Source of the DNA: Nostoc sp. RI_552
GTDB taxonomy: Bacteria; Cyanobacteriota; Cyanobacteriia; Cyanobacteriales; Nostocaceae
Assembly: GCA_016124525.1 (NCBI GenBank)
Contig: WGNO01000039.1
Coordinates: forward strand, 1-60,283
Direction: 5' to 3'
Length of the DNA stretch: 60,283 nucleotides
A program made the translations under genes and the position numbers. A model generated the notes under the pieces. The model saw only the letters and a program-made list of their open reading frames with translations, was not told the DNA's origin and made no database searches. Below, piece after piece: positions 38,715 through 48,303 of the stretch (within the stretch, counting starts at the first letter, position 1; every line of letters begins with the position of its first letter).

Positions 38715-39509
38715 ATGATTTGTCCACCAATTTCTAAATTTCTTGGCCGCTACTCTTGGGTAAGTCCCTTAGTCATCTTATTAATTGCTGTTATAGTTTA
38801 TGGTTGGGCTTTGCAAGGGCTTCGGCTTGATTTTGAACTGCTGACATCTAGCGCCCCCTACATTACTGATTTTATTTCGCGCTTATTTCCTCCGGATTTT
38901 ACAGTTATTGACATTGCCATCAAAGCACTGATTGAAACTGTACAGATGTCTCTTTGGGGAACAACCATTGGCGCTATTCTCTCTGTACCAATAGCCGTTG
39001 CTAGCGCTAGTAATGTTGCTCCTACTTGGCTGCAATGGCTGGCTAATTTGGTGCAAAATGCTGTGCGTTCTGTCCCTTCAATTATTCTCGGGCTAATTTT
39101 CGTTGCTGCCACAGGTTTAGGGGCACCTGCAGGGACTCTGGCTTTAAGTATATATACTATCGGCTATTTAGCAAAGTTTTATCAACAAGCTATTGAAGCA
39201 CTTGAGCCTCGGTCTTTAGAATCTCTACAAGTTATAGGGGCATCTCCATGGCAAATTGCTCAATATGGAATTTTACCACAAGTGCTGCCCCTGAGTTTGG
39301 GTTATACCTTATGGATGTTTGAGTACAATATTCGTGCTGCTTCTGTGTTGGGGGTGGTGGGTGCAGGTGGTATTGGTTTTCAGTTAAAAAGTTATATTGA
39401 TGGGTTTGAATATACCAAAGCCACAACCATGATGTTGGTACTTTTGGTAGTTGTGACAGTGATAGATGGTTTCAGCAGCCAGTTGCGTCGTCGCCTTGAA
39501 TCGACATGA
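38715..39509 (+). CDS. phnE: Phosphonate-type ABC transporter permease
   Basis: A 264-residue inner-membrane permease with about six spans. The EAA loop that contacts the ATPase is visible as LQVIGASPWQIAQYGILPQ, and the PhnE-type VRSVPSIILGLIFVAATGLG precedes it. The C-terminal GVVGAGGIGFQLKSYIDGFEY is typical of PhnE. It completes the importer; the gene is separated from phnC by 269 bp of apparently noncoding DNA. No phnG-M C-P lyase or ptxD phosphite dehydrogenase follows. Its stop lies 14 bp from a convergent gene. Confidence 0.87.
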   Translation: MICPPISKFLGRYSWVSPLVILLIAVIVYGWALQGLRLDFELLTSSAPYITDFISRLFPPDFTVIDIAIKALIETVQMSLWGTTIGAILSVPIAVASASNVAPTWLQWLANLVQNAVRSVPSIILGLIFVAATGLGAPAGTLALSIYTIGYLAKFYQQAIEALEPRSLESLQVIGASPWQIAQYGILPQVLPLSLGYTLWMFEYNIRAASVLGVVGAGGIGFQLKSYIDGFEYTKATTMMLVLLVVVTVIDGFSSQLRRRLEST

Positions 39510-39523
39510 TAGCCACTTGCTCA

Positions 39524-40312
39524 TCAAGCACCCATACCCGAATATCGTTTCAATCCAATACGCCACAGCAGACGATTTGCACCCAAAAATATCAATATCC
39601 AACCTAACATTGATACAAATCCCCGTCCTACATCTACAGGTAGTCCCACCAAAAGACTTGCAGGGAAAGCAATCAAATAGGGAAAAGGTGTAAACATGAC
39701 TATGATTCTCATAGGTTCGGGAAAAACATCTAAAGGCGCAATTAACCCAGACAAAAATAAATAAAACAAAAACCAGAAATTTTCCAAAGCGCTAGCACGT
39801 TCAGTCCAAAAGGCGAACATACAAAATGTGTACTGAATGACAAACCGTAAGACAAAAGCTAGAATTATGGCTAAAGCAAACAGTAATAATTGCCCCAAAC
39901 TTGGTAACCAAAGAGCTTGGGGATAAAGCATAAAAAACAAGACTACCAGTAACACTGCAAAAGGTAGGCGTGCTGCCCTTTCAGAAATATGAGCTGCAAC
40001 GTGGTGCCATACTGGATCTAGGGGTTGTAACAACCGGGATGATAACTTACCCTCCACTACTTCCCTTTCAAAATCCCAAATTACCCAAACAACAGTGATT
40101 TGCCTCACAAAAAAAACCGTGATGAAATAACGGGCAAAATCTAGAGGTTTTAAACCAAACTCTCCACCTTGAGCCGCTTGTATCCACACACCCATTAAAA
40201 TGATTGGCAAAGCCCCAGACAAAACCCATAAAATTAGTTCTGCCCGATACTCAACCATGTAGGCATAGTAAACAGAAAGAAAAGTTAAGATTTTACTAAT
40301 AATTTTTTTCAC
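39524..40312 (-). CDS. ABC-2 family transporter permease
   Basis: A 262-residue membrane protein with six spans, of the ABC-2/DUF990 type. The N-terminal YMVEYRAELILWVLSG and the central VWVIWDFEREVVEGKLSSRLLQPLDP are typical. The C-terminal LSGLIAPLDVFPEPMRIIVMFTPFPYLIAFPA segment (near 190-222) is too. It follows the ATPase gene by 19 bp and should form an exporter with it. Many such systems have two permeases; only one is here, so a homodimer or a distant partner is implied. The exported substrate is unknown. Confidence 0.85.
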   Translation of the reverse strand: MKKIISKILTFLSVYYAYMVEYRAELILWVLSGALPIILMGVWIQAAQGGEFGLKPLDFARYFITVFFVRQITVVWVIWDFEREVVEGKLSSRLLQPLDPVWHHVAAHISERAARLPFAVLLVVLFFMLYPQALWLPSLGQLLLFALAIILAFVLRFVIQYTFCMFAFWTERASALENFWFLFYLFLSGLIAPLDVFPEPMRIIVMFTPFPYLIAFPASLLVGLPVDVGRGFVSMLGWILIFLGANRLLWRIGLKRYSGMGA

Positions 40313-40331
40313 TGCAATTACAAATTACGAA

Positions 40332-41312
40332 TTACACCACTCCAGCTTGAAAAACCCTACCAATCACTTCTTCTATTGGCGGTTCGGTTACGGTTAAATC
40401 GATGACTTCTAAATCAGCTAAAATCCGAGATACTGAGCGAGTCAGGTTTTCTCGTGGGACGATGAAACTTACTGCTCGTCCCTCCAAGAGTTGCACATCA
40501 CCATAAAACTTCAGCTTTTCCCTTGGTTGGGGCTCGGCTAACTCAATGTGGACTTCCCGGTGAGGAGCGAAACTTTCCAGCAGTCCATCCAAACTACCGT
40601 CGTACATTAAACTTCCCTGGTGAATCAACAGCACACGCTCACATAAAGCAGTAATATCAGCCATGTAATGGCTAGTTAATAATACTGTAGCTTGATAACG
40701 CCGATTATACTCACGCAAAAAGTCCCGCACTGCCACCTGTGCATTTACATCTAGTCCTAGTGTCGGTTCATCTAGGAACAATACATGAGGATGGTGCAAA
40801 AGTGCTGCTAACAGTTCGGCTTTCATCCGTTCACCTAAAGACAATTTTCTTATCGGTTGAGTCAGCTTACCTTCTAAAGTCAGCATCTCTGTTAATTCCC
40901 CGACTCGCTTTTGGAATTCTTTATTCGAGATGTTGTAAACAGCAGCGTTGATTTTTAAAGAATCCAGTGCTGGCAAATCCCAGATTAACTGCTGTTTCTG
41001 ACCCATAACCAAGGTAATTTTTTGTAAAAATGCTTCTTGGCGAAGAAATGGTATGTGTCCAGCCACTCTGACTGTTCCGCTGGTGGGATGAATCAGCCCT
41101 GTAAGCATTTTTAAGGTGGTGGTTTTACCGGCACCATTAGGCCCCAAAAAACCCACCACTTCCCCAGGTGCAATTTCAAAAGAAACATCTTGTACTGCTT
41201 TAATTGAACGGTAGGTGCGACGGAAAAAGTGGGTGATTGTGCCTTTTAGACCCGGTGATTTAACAGCCACTGGGTAAAATTTACTCAGATTTTCTACAGT
41301 GATGATTGACAT
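40332..41312 (-). CDS. ABC-2 type exporter ATP-binding protein
   Basis: A 326-residue ATPase of the NodI/DrrA-like group. Walker A is GPNGAGKTT near 55, the signature is the atypical LSLGERMKAELLAALL, Walker B is VLFLDEPTLGLD, and the H-loop is LLTSHYM. The C-terminal 80 residues form an extra domain of the drug-exporter type. It is the first gene of the pair with the downstream permease. A short hairpin at 41341-41357 separates it from the UbiB-like gene upstream. Confidence 0.9.
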   Translation of the reverse strand: MSIITVENLSKFYPVAVKSPGLKGTITHFFRRTYRSIKAVQDVSFEIAPGEVVGFLGPNGAGKTTTLKMLTGLIHPTSGTVRVAGHIPFLRQEAFLQKITLVMGQKQQLIWDLPALDSLKINAAVYNISNKEFQKRVGELTEMLTLEGKLTQPIRKLSLGERMKAELLAALLHHPHVLFLDEPTLGLDVNAQVAVRDFLREYNRRYQATVLLTSHYMADITALCERVLLIHQGSLMYDGSLDGLLESFAPHREVHIELAEPQPREKLKFYGDVQLLEGRAVSFIVPRENLTRSVSRILADLEVIDLTVTEPPIEEVIGRVFQAGVV

Positions 41313-41340
41313 AAAATTGACATAAATTTTATCTTTAAAC

Positions 41341-41357
41341 CACAGATTTTATCTGTG
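41341..41357 (-). terminator. Short hairpin between the UbiB-like gene and the ABC ATPase
   Basis: CACAGAT and ATCTGTG make a 7-bp stem with a 3-nt loop, flanked by AAAC and TTTAAA. It lies 15 bp past the UbiB-like stop and could terminate that transcript. Confidence 0.5.
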
Positions 41358-41371
41358 TTTAAATACCAGTG

Positions 41372-43018
41372 TTACTTTAAACGTCCAGAGCGCAAAATAC
41401 TAATAACTAGCCACAAACCTAATAAACTGGCAGCAGCAAAAAGAACGCTACTTAAAACAGAGAGTTGAGTTGTTTGGGTTTTGGTAGAAATAATTGCTGC
41501 TCCCATAATTAGAGAGCCTACTAGTATGCTAAAAGATAATCTGTTAGCAGCATCATCCATAGTCCGGCGCATACCATCTAAACCGTTTAGGGAAAGATTC
41601 CACTGTAAGGTTTCAGAAGTAACTCGATCTAATAACAGTTCAATTTGCCGGGGAGATTGTAACGATAAACTCTTAATATCTAGGGCAGTTCTTAACAGCG
41701 ATCGCACTGGATTTTCCCCTAATAGTTGCCGCCGAAACAAATCTGTAATTAATGGTTGAATTTCTTCAAATAAATTAACTTGTGGGTTGAATGCACGAGC
41801 TACTCCTTCTAAATTTGCGAGGGTTTTAGCATATAAGCCCATATTGCTGGGTAAGGGAATTTTATTATTACGGGCGACTTGTAAAATTTCATAAATTACC
41901 TGACTAAAATTTATTTCAGTCAAGCTGACATTATGATACTTCCGCAACATGCGATCATAATCATTTTCTAACCGTGATAGAATCACCGGCTGGGAAGAAC
42001 CTGCTAACTGTAAAGTTAATTGAGCGCATCGACCCGCATCTAAATCAATGATTGCTAACAGCATTTCTGTTAATATCTGCTGGGTGCGGGGGTCAAGCCT
42101 GCCTACCATTCCACAATCTAAAAGCCCAATTCGACCATCTACGAGATAAAATAAATTGCCAGGATGGGGGTCAGCGTGAAAAAATCCGTCAATATATAAC
42201 TGCTGGAAAAATGCTCGAAACAGCAAAGTGGTGATTTCTTGACGTTGTGTGTGAGGATCTTTACCTTTTTGCAAGTTATTCAAATTTGCCGCCAGTAAAG
42301 GTACTCCATCCAGCCATTCCATGACCAATAACTTTTCTGTGGTTAAGTTCCAGAAAATTTCTGCAACTACCAATTGTTTGGGATCAAACCAGCGACTACG
42401 GGATAAATTACCTCGCAACTCATCTGTAAAGCTAGCCTCCAATGTGAAATCTAACTCATCTTCTAAAGCTTTAGTAAATTCTTTAGCAATAGATTTAATT
42501 TCGTAGGTTTGCCCAAAATCTGTCCGGGCTACTAAATCAGCAATACCTAAAATAAGAGCGATATCTTGGGGAACAGTGAGTTCAATTCCTGGACGTTGCA
42601 CCTTTAAAGCCACTTCTTTACCATCTACTAATGTGGCTCGATGAGTCTGGGCGATTGATCCCGCCGCTACGGGAACAGGATTAACTGTACTGAAAGTTTC
42701 TTCAAGTGGACGTTTAAGTTGTTTGCGAATGATTACTTCTACTTCTGTCCAAGGAACTGGGGGTACTTCATTTTGCAAAGTTGAGAGTTCTTCAATATAG
42801 GTAGCATTCAGTAAATCTGGACGGGTGGAGAGTAACTGACCAAGTTTGACATAAACTGGCCCTAAATCCACCAGGATATTTTTTAAAACCGCAGGTGTGG
42901 GTAGCTGAGGTTCATCAGTTTTACCACCAGTCAGTAACCTTCGCATATAGTCCCAGCCATGACGGAAGACTACTTCGATGATTTCTCGTTGACGAGGAAC
43001 AGTTTGGGTGAGGAACAT
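41372..43018 (-). CDS. ABC1/UbiB (ADCK)-family protein kinase-like protein
   Basis: An atypical kinase-like ATPase of the family that supports quinone synthesis. The family signatures are present: VKLGQLLSTRPD (KxGQ), the Ala-rich loop VAAGSIAQTHRA in place of a glycine loop, VALKVQRPG with the ATP Lys, HADPHPGNLF as catalytic loop and LLDCGMVGRL as the metal-binding motif. Two membrane spans at the C-terminus (near 500-545) anchor it. I place the start at 43018 (FLTQTVPRQRE) rather than the longer frame, giving 548 residues. Plastoquinone or tocopherol metabolism is the likely area, by family. Confidence 0.9.
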   Translation of the reverse strand: MFLTQTVPRQREIIEVVFRHGWDYMRRLLTGGKTDEPQLPTPAVLKNILVDLGPVYVKLGQLLSTRPDLLNATYIEELSTLQNEVPPVPWTEVEVIIRKQLKRPLEETFSTVNPVPVAAGSIAQTHRATLVDGKEVALKVQRPGIELTVPQDIALILGIADLVARTDFGQTYEIKSIAKEFTKALEDELDFTLEASFTDELRGNLSRSRWFDPKQLVVAEIFWNLTTEKLLVMEWLDGVPLLAANLNNLQKGKDPHTQRQEITTLLFRAFFQQLYIDGFFHADPHPGNLFYLVDGRIGLLDCGMVGRLDPRTQQILTEMLLAIIDLDAGRCAQLTLQLAGSSQPVILSRLENDYDRMLRKYHNVSLTEINFSQVIYEILQVARNNKIPLPSNMGLYAKTLANLEGVARAFNPQVNLFEEIQPLITDLFRRQLLGENPVRSLLRTALDIKSLSLQSPRQIELLLDRVTSETLQWNLSLNGLDGMRRTMDDAANRLSFSILVGSLIMGAAIISTKTQTTQLSVLSSVLFAAASLLGLWLVISILRSGRLK

Positions 43019-43210
43019 GGTGGGAAAATGGGGAGAGGGGAGAGATAACAAAGATCAGGGAGATGGAAAGACCAGGAATCAAAAATAATTTCTCTTTCCC
43101 TTGGTCTGTGGATCCTATTCTCCCTAATCATGACAACAGACATTCCATTTATAGTAGAGGCAACAAATTTTCAGCCTCTGCTCAGGGTTTTAACTCTTAA
43201 AGCCTCGGAT

Positions 43211-44275
43211 TTACAACAGTTCAGTCCATCGGGGATCATTTGCTAAGGTTTTGAGAATCTGCTTAATTTCTTGGCTACGTTGTTTGTTGATGACAAGAGT
43301 GACGTTGCGATCGCGCACAATCACCACATCCTCTAAACCAATAGTAACAATTACATCTTCTGAATTAGTAGCATAAATAATAGCTCCCTGGGTATCTAAT
43401 CCTACATGAGTAGCAATTTCTACATTGGGATTCTCTGGTTTTTTCAGCAAGCGCTCAAGAGCATTCCAATCGCCTAAATCATCCCAACCAAATTCAACTG
43501 GTAAGACATATGCTAAATTTGTCTTTTCCATGAGTGCATAGTCTATACTCTGTTTAAGTAACTGAGGATATATATCAGGGCCTTCTTGTTCTAATGGTTT
43601 GATAATTTCCGGTGCGTGGGTATATAGTTCCTTGAGGACGACTCCGGCTCGAAATACAAACATACCACTATTCCAGCTAAAACCCCCGGTTGATAAAAAA
43701 GTTTCTGCTGTTTCGCGGTTGGGCTTTTCAGTAAAGCGGTTGACGTGATAGGCTGGCAAGTCGTTAAATCTACCAATGTTTTCGCCTTGTTCAATGTAGC
43801 CGTAACCAGTTGATGGAAAAGTCGGCTTAATCCCTAGGGTGACAATTGCCTCGGTGCTTGCTGCTAACTGGGTAGCAGCCCTTAAGGCACCTTCAAATGC
43901 CTCTTGGTCAGCTATCCAGTGGTCAGAGGGAAAAAAGCCGATAATTGCGTCTTCTCCGTAACGCTTTTTCATTTCCAAACTTGTCCAAGCTACAGCAGCG
44001 GCGGTATCCCGCCCCTGTGACTCAACTAATAAATTTTGCTCTGGTAGTTCAGGTAGTTGTTGTTTTACACCTGCGGCTATCTGACTAGAAGTAATCACCC
44101 AAAGGTTATTCCAACCACTTGTTACTGCTAATAATCGATCAGCAGTTGCTTGTAATAGACTTCTAGCGCTACCATCAAGACTTAAAAATTGTTTAGGTCG
44201 GTCTTTGCGGCTGAGGGGCCAAAAACGCTCACCTTTGCCACCGGCAAGAATTACAGGGAACAGTGAAATACTCAT
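43211..44275 (-). CDS. manC: Mannose-1-phosphate guanylyltransferase
   Basis: Makes GDP-mannose for polysaccharide synthesis. The nucleotidyltransferase signature PVILAGGKGERFWPLSRKDRPKQFL lies at the N-terminus (positions 7-31). IIGFFPSDHWI and FTEKPNRETAETFL follow, with the C-terminal GWDDLGDWNAL. Its 354 residues form the short type without the C-terminal isomerase domain, so phosphomannose isomerase must be encoded elsewhere. It is divergent from the LCP gene. Confidence 0.9.
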   Translation of the reverse strand: MSISLFPVILAGGKGERFWPLSRKDRPKQFLSLDGSARSLLQATADRLLAVTSGWNNLWVITSSQIAAGVKQQLPELPEQNLLVESQGRDTAAAVAWTSLEMKKRYGEDAIIGFFPSDHWIADQEAFEGALRAATQLAASTEAIVTLGIKPTFPSTGYGYIEQGENIGRFNDLPAYHVNRFTEKPNRETAETFLSTGGFSWNSGMFVFRAGVVLKELYTHAPEIIKPLEQEGPDIYPQLLKQSIDYALMEKTNLAYVLPVEFGWDDLGDWNALERLLKKPENPNVEIATHVGLDTQGAIIYATNSEDVIVTIGLEDVVIVRDRNVTLVINKQRSQEIKQILKTLANDPRWTELL

Positions 44276-44390
44276 ATTGTCTACACACCAAGGTCAGATC
44301 ACTATCAGTTTACAGTGAGCTTTTGCCCTGCCGAGATTTGTGGCTGCCATTAATATACCTTTAGGGAGTGGTTAACTGGGGAGATAATTT

Positions 44391-45899
44391 GTGATTAAAC
44401 AATTTCAAAGGTCAGAAAATCAGGTGACGTCTCAACAAATACCAGAATTAGAACTAGAGGATAGACCTCAACCAGTGCAATGGGTGGACAATGGGCTAGA
44501 AATTCAAAAGCCATCAGCCCTAAATCTGGAGATTGTCACTCATGAGCCGGGAAACATTTCCCGTACTGTTGTTGAGTCTGTGGGGGCAATTCCCAATGAG
44601 CTGTATGATCGGTTAGGCTTGACCATGCCTCGATGGCTACTGTGGTCACTAACTGTGGTGGTGGGAATAGTTTTTTCCGGTCTGCTGATATCTACTTTGG
44701 CTCTGTGGACTCCACTGTGGAGCAGTTTAGATCGCACCGAGGAAGAACTAGGATTTTCTGGGAAGGATGAGCAGAAAGTCCCCTTACCTGGGGAACTATG
44801 GGGGAATATTTCTCGGTATAAGCTATCACGACCGATGAATATCTTAATTATGGGGGTTGATCCTGTTAAAGGTACGGTTGATGGCTCACCGGAAAGTTTT
44901 GCCGGCACTAGTGATACCATGTTGCTGGTGAGGCTTGACCCCACTAATCAAACAATGCGGGTACTTTCAATTCCCAAGGATACGATGATTGCTATCCCGG
45001 AAAAGGGATTGACTAAAGTATCTGATGCTAATGCTCAAGGCGGACCTGTGTTAGCTGCACGGGTGGTGAGCCGGACTTTAAACAATGCTCCCATCCATCG
45101 CTATATACGTATTTCTACTAGTGGTTTAAGGCAGTTAGTGGATCAATTGGGTGGTGTTGATGTTTTTGTACCGGAAAAAATTGAATATCGTGAGAGCAGC
45201 CGTCAGCTATCCATGAATTTAGTCAGTGGTTGGCAAACCCTTGACGGCGAACAAGCAGAAATTTTTGCCCGGTTCCGTGAGCCAGGACTGGGGGATCTAC
45301 CAAGGGTACAACGACAACAAACCCTGATTAAAGCGTTACTTCAACGGCTCAATAGCCCCACTGTTTTACCTAGATTACCGCAATTAACAGGCCTAATGCG
45401 GAAATATTTTGATACCAACCTCAAAATAGAAGAAATGATGGCCTTGGTAAATTATTCTGTCAAACTAGAACGGGATAATTTGCAAATGACCATTTTGCCG
45501 GGTATGTTCAGCCGATTTAGTCAAGACCCCAATAGTTATTGGTTGAACCTGAATCAACAACAGACTTTATTGAATGACTATGTTGGCGTGTATGTACCTG
45601 GGTTACAGGACGATTTACGTCCGGTTACTGAGCGTGCAATTGCTGTTCAAAATGCTGCCAATAAACCTCAGCTAACAGAAAAAGTGATCAACTATCTGAA
45701 AGCAAAAGGTTTTACCAATGTTTATACATTGCCTGATTGGCCTGATACCCAAATGCATACTCAGATTCTTGTCCAAAAAGGTCATCGCCAAACAGGGGTT
45801 GAACTAGAAAAAGTCATGGGTTTGGGTCAAATTGACGTGTTGGCAACAGGGGATTTAGCATCGGATCTCACTATTCGTATTGGGAAAGATTGGAATTAG
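44391..45899 (+). CDS. LytR-CpsA-Psr (LCP) family protein with LytR C-terminal domain
   Basis: An LCP phosphotransferase that attaches glycopolymers to peptidoglycan. The 502 residues contain a cytoplasmic N-terminus (1-80), one membrane span near 84-106, then the LCP domain: NILIMGVDPVKG, DTMLLVRLDP, VLSIPKDTMI, LVDQLGGVDVFVPEKI and EIFARFRE. The catalytic Arg/Asp pattern looks intact. A LytR_C-type domain ends the protein (KVINYLKAKGFTNVY...). The start is GTG at 44391 with GGGGAG upstream. Together with murJ downstream it fits envelope assembly. Confidence 0.9.
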   Translation: MIKQFQRSENQVTSQQIPELELEDRPQPVQWVDNGLEIQKPSALNLEIVTHEPGNISRTVVESVGAIPNELYDRLGLTMPRWLLWSLTVVVGIVFSGLLISTLALWTPLWSSLDRTEEELGFSGKDEQKVPLPGELWGNISRYKLSRPMNILIMGVDPVKGTVDGSPESFAGTSDTMLLVRLDPTNQTMRVLSIPKDTMIAIPEKGLTKVSDANAQGGPVLAARVVSRTLNNAPIHRYIRISTSGLRQLVDQLGGVDVFVPEKIEYRESSRQLSMNLVSGWQTLDGEQAEIFARFREPGLGDLPRVQRQQTLIKALLQRLNSPTVLPRLPQLTGLMRKYFDTNLKIEEMMALVNYSVKLERDNLQMTILPGMFSRFSQDPNSYWLNLNQQQTLLNDYVGVYVPGLQDDLRPVTERAIAVQNAANKPQLTEKVINYLKAKGFTNVYTLPDWPDTQMHTQILVQKGHRQTGVELEKVMGLGQIDVLATGDLASDLTIRIGKDWN

Positions 45900-46018
45900 T
45901 TCTTGATCATTGGTCATTAGTCATGGCTGATTATGTAACTTTTGGTTTCTGGGTAAGGGGTAAATGCACTAATAGTTTATTAGACTAATGGCTAATGATT
46001 AGCAACGAAATCTGTCAA

Positions 46019-46528
46019 ATGATGAAAAAATTTCTACTGAGATTATTAAGTTTGTTGGTGATGTTCGTTTTGGCGTGGTTATGGGTGATTACCAATCCTC
46101 AACCAGCTTTTGGTCAAATCAACACCATTAATTACAGCAATAGCAATCTAGAAAATCGTGATTTTTCTAACATCAATTTAGCTGGGGGTACTTTTGTGGC
46201 CGCAGAAATGCGGGGAATAAATTTTCAAGGCGCAAACTTAACTAATGCCATTCTCACTAAAGGAGTTTTATTAAAAGCCAATTTAGAAGGCGCAAATCTC
46301 ACGGGTGCTTTAGTGGATCGTGTGACTATGGACGGCGCAAATTTGAGAAATGCTATTTTCACAGAAGCGACTATGACCCGTAGTCGTTTTTATGATGCAG
46401 ATATCACTGGTGCTGACTTTACCAATGCTTTAATAGACCAGTATCAAGTGGCTTTAATGTGCCATGGCGCTGATGGGATTAATCCAGTCACCGGCGTAGC
46501 TACACGCGATAGTTTAGGATGTCGCTAA
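46019..46528 (+). CDS. Secreted pentapeptide-repeat protein
   Basis: About 169 residues from MMKKFLLRLL. A signal peptide (LLSLLVMFVLAWLWV) ends near ANPQPAFGQ-like residues (seen as PQPAFGQ), so the protein is likely in the thylakoid lumen or periplasm. Five or more A(D/N)LxX pentapeptide units follow: NRDFSNINLAGG, INFQGANLTNAI, ANLEGANLTGAL, GANLRNAIF, ADITGADFTNAL. The C-terminus carries two cysteines in a short tail. Its function is unknown. It lies 32 bp before murJ, in the same direction. The frame also opens 8 codons upstream. Confidence 0.82.
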   Translation: MMKKFLLRLLSLLVMFVLAWLWVITNPQPAFGQINTINYSNSNLENRDFSNINLAGGTFVAAEMRGINFQGANLTNAILTKGVLLKANLEGANLTGALVDRVTMDGANLRNAIFTEATMTRSRFYDADITGADFTNALIDQYQVALMCHGADGINPVTGVATRDSLGCR

Positions 46529-46559
46529 ACAAGATTAGGAACTGGGAAAATTAATAATA

Positions 46560-48164
46560 GTGACACAACAAGACTCTAAACCCTCTCGCTCTTTCGCTGG
46601 AATTGCCGGCATTGTCGCCGCAGCTACCTTAATTAGTAAAGTTTTTGGGTTAGTGCGACAACAGGCGATCGCTGCTGCTTTTGGTGTTGGTGCTGCTGCC
46701 ACTGCCTACAGTTACGCTTACATTATTCCTGGTTTTCTTTTAATCTTACTCGGTGGTGTCAATGGTCCATTACACAGCGCCGTTGTCAGTGTTTTGGCCA
46801 AGAACCAACGGGAAGAAGCCGCGCCCCTGGTAGAAACAGTCACCACTTTGGTGGGTGGATTGCTCTTGGTGGTGACATTTGCTCAAATTTTCTTTGCCGA
46901 TGCCATCATTGATATTGTGGGTCATGGCTTGGAACCAACCACCAGAGCCATCGCCATTCAACAAGTCCGCATCATGGCACCAATGGCTGTACTTGCGGGT
47001 TTAATCGGCATAGGTTTCGGCACACTCAACGCCGCCAATCAGTATTGGTTACTCTCCATTAGTCCGTTGTTATCCAGTGTAACCGTGATTGCCGGCATTG
47101 CTATCTTAACCGCTCAACTAGGTAAAGATATTATCAACCCAGAATACGCCTTCATTGGTGGTATGGTCTTAGCTTGGGGAACCTTAGCAGGGGCGATTCT
47201 GCAATGGCTAGTACAGCTAATTGTCCAGGGGCGTTTAGGATTAGGCTCATTACGCTGGCGATTTGATTTTCAATCTCCGGGGGTGCAAGAAGTGATTAGG
47301 ATTATGACTCCCGCCACAATCTCCTCTGGTATGATGCCCATTAATGTGGCTACAGACCTTTACTTTGCTAGTCCCATCCCTGGGGCGGCGGCTGGTTTTA
47401 ACTATGCCAATCTCCTTGTGCAAACACCTTTAGGTATTATTTCTAATATTATTTTGCTGCCTTTATTACCAATGTTTGCTAAATTGGCAGCCCCAGAAAA
47501 TTGGCCACACCTGAAATTACGCATTCGCCAAGGAATTTTACTCACCGCTGTCACTATGCTACCTTTAGGGGCTATGATGGTGGTTCTTTCTGTACCCATT
47601 GTCCAGATAATATATGAGCGAGGGGCTTTCAAACAAGAAGCTACACAGTTAGTTGCATCGCTTTTGGTTGCTTACGGTATTGGGATGTTTGTTTATTTAG
47701 GGCGTGATGTGTTAGTACGGGTATTTTATGCTCTGGGAGATGGACAAACACCTTTCCGCATTAGTATGTTTAATATCTTCCTCAATGCTTTACTGGATGC
47801 AATTTTAGTCAAACCTTTTGGCGCTACGGGTATTGTCTTGGCAACAGTGGGTGTCAATTTCAGTTCTGTATTAATGCTGTTATGGTTGCTCCAAGGTAAA
47901 CTCAATGGTTTACCTTGGCGTGAGTGGAGTTTGCCAATTTTGGGTTTAACTGCTGGTAGTGTTGTCGCTGGGTTAGCCAGCTTTGGTACTTTGGTTAGTT
48001 TACAGCAGTTGTTAGGTAGCCAAGGGTTAATTATTCAACTGTTGCAGTTATGTATATCAGGGTTAGTGGGAATTTTAGTGTTTGCTATTATTGCTTCATG
48101 TATGAAAATACCAGAAGTTAATGCTGTTATTGTAGGTGTGGGTCAAAAATTTTTCAGAAGATAG
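46560..48164 (+). CDS. murJ: Lipid II flippase MurJ (MviN)
   Basis: Moves lipid II across the membrane for peptidoglycan synthesis. The 534 residues have about fourteen spans of the MOP superfamily. The N-terminus LISKVFGLVRQQAIAAAFG is diagnostic, as are the spans around LGGVNGPLHSAVV and VPIVQIIYERGAFKQEATQLV. Start is GTG at 46560. Position after LCP and pentapeptide genes suggests a shared transcript, though each gap holds room for a promoter. Confidence 0.93.
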   Translation: MTQQDSKPSRSFAGIAGIVAAATLISKVFGLVRQQAIAAAFGVGAAATAYSYAYIIPGFLLILLGGVNGPLHSAVVSVLAKNQREEAAPLVETVTTLVGGLLLVVTFAQIFFADAIIDIVGHGLEPTTRAIAIQQVRIMAPMAVLAGLIGIGFGTLNAANQYWLLSISPLLSSVTVIAGIAILTAQLGKDIINPEYAFIGGMVLAWGTLAGAILQWLVQLIVQGRLGLGSLRWRFDFQSPGVQEVIRIMTPATISSGMMPINVATDLYFASPIPGAAAGFNYANLLVQTPLGIISNIILLPLLPMFAKLAAPENWPHLKLRIRQGILLTAVTMLPLGAMMVVLSVPIVQIIYERGAFKQEATQLVASLLVAYGIGMFVYLGRDVLVRVFYALGDGQTPFRISMFNIFLNALLDAILVKPFGATGIVLATVGVNFSSVLMLLWLLQGKLNGLPWREWSLPILGLTAGSVVAGLASFGTLVSLQQLLGSQGLIIQLLQLCISGLVGILVFAIIASCMKIPEVNAVIVGVGQKFFRR

Positions 48165-48228
48165 TTAGTAATTGGTAATTAGGCTTTGCTGAATAAAGGT
48201 GAAACTGCCCTGTTTGTTATTATGGTTA

Positions 48229-48256
48229 GTAGAGATGTTGCATAAAACATCTCTAC
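48229..48256. repeat. Dispersed-type palindrome (hairpin)
   Basis: GTAGAGATGTT and AACATCTCTAC form a perfect 11-bp stem with loop GCATAA, between murJ and sufE. It belongs to the GTAG(A/G)GACGT-type palindromes common between genes in Nostocales. A half copy ends near 56894 and a related palindrome occupies a CRISPR spacer at 60193-60230. It could also serve as the murJ terminator. Confidence 0.65.
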
Positions 48257-48303
48257 AAAGGTTCAATGAGCAACGCCTTAATTTTTAAGATGTCAATCAC
48301 TAC

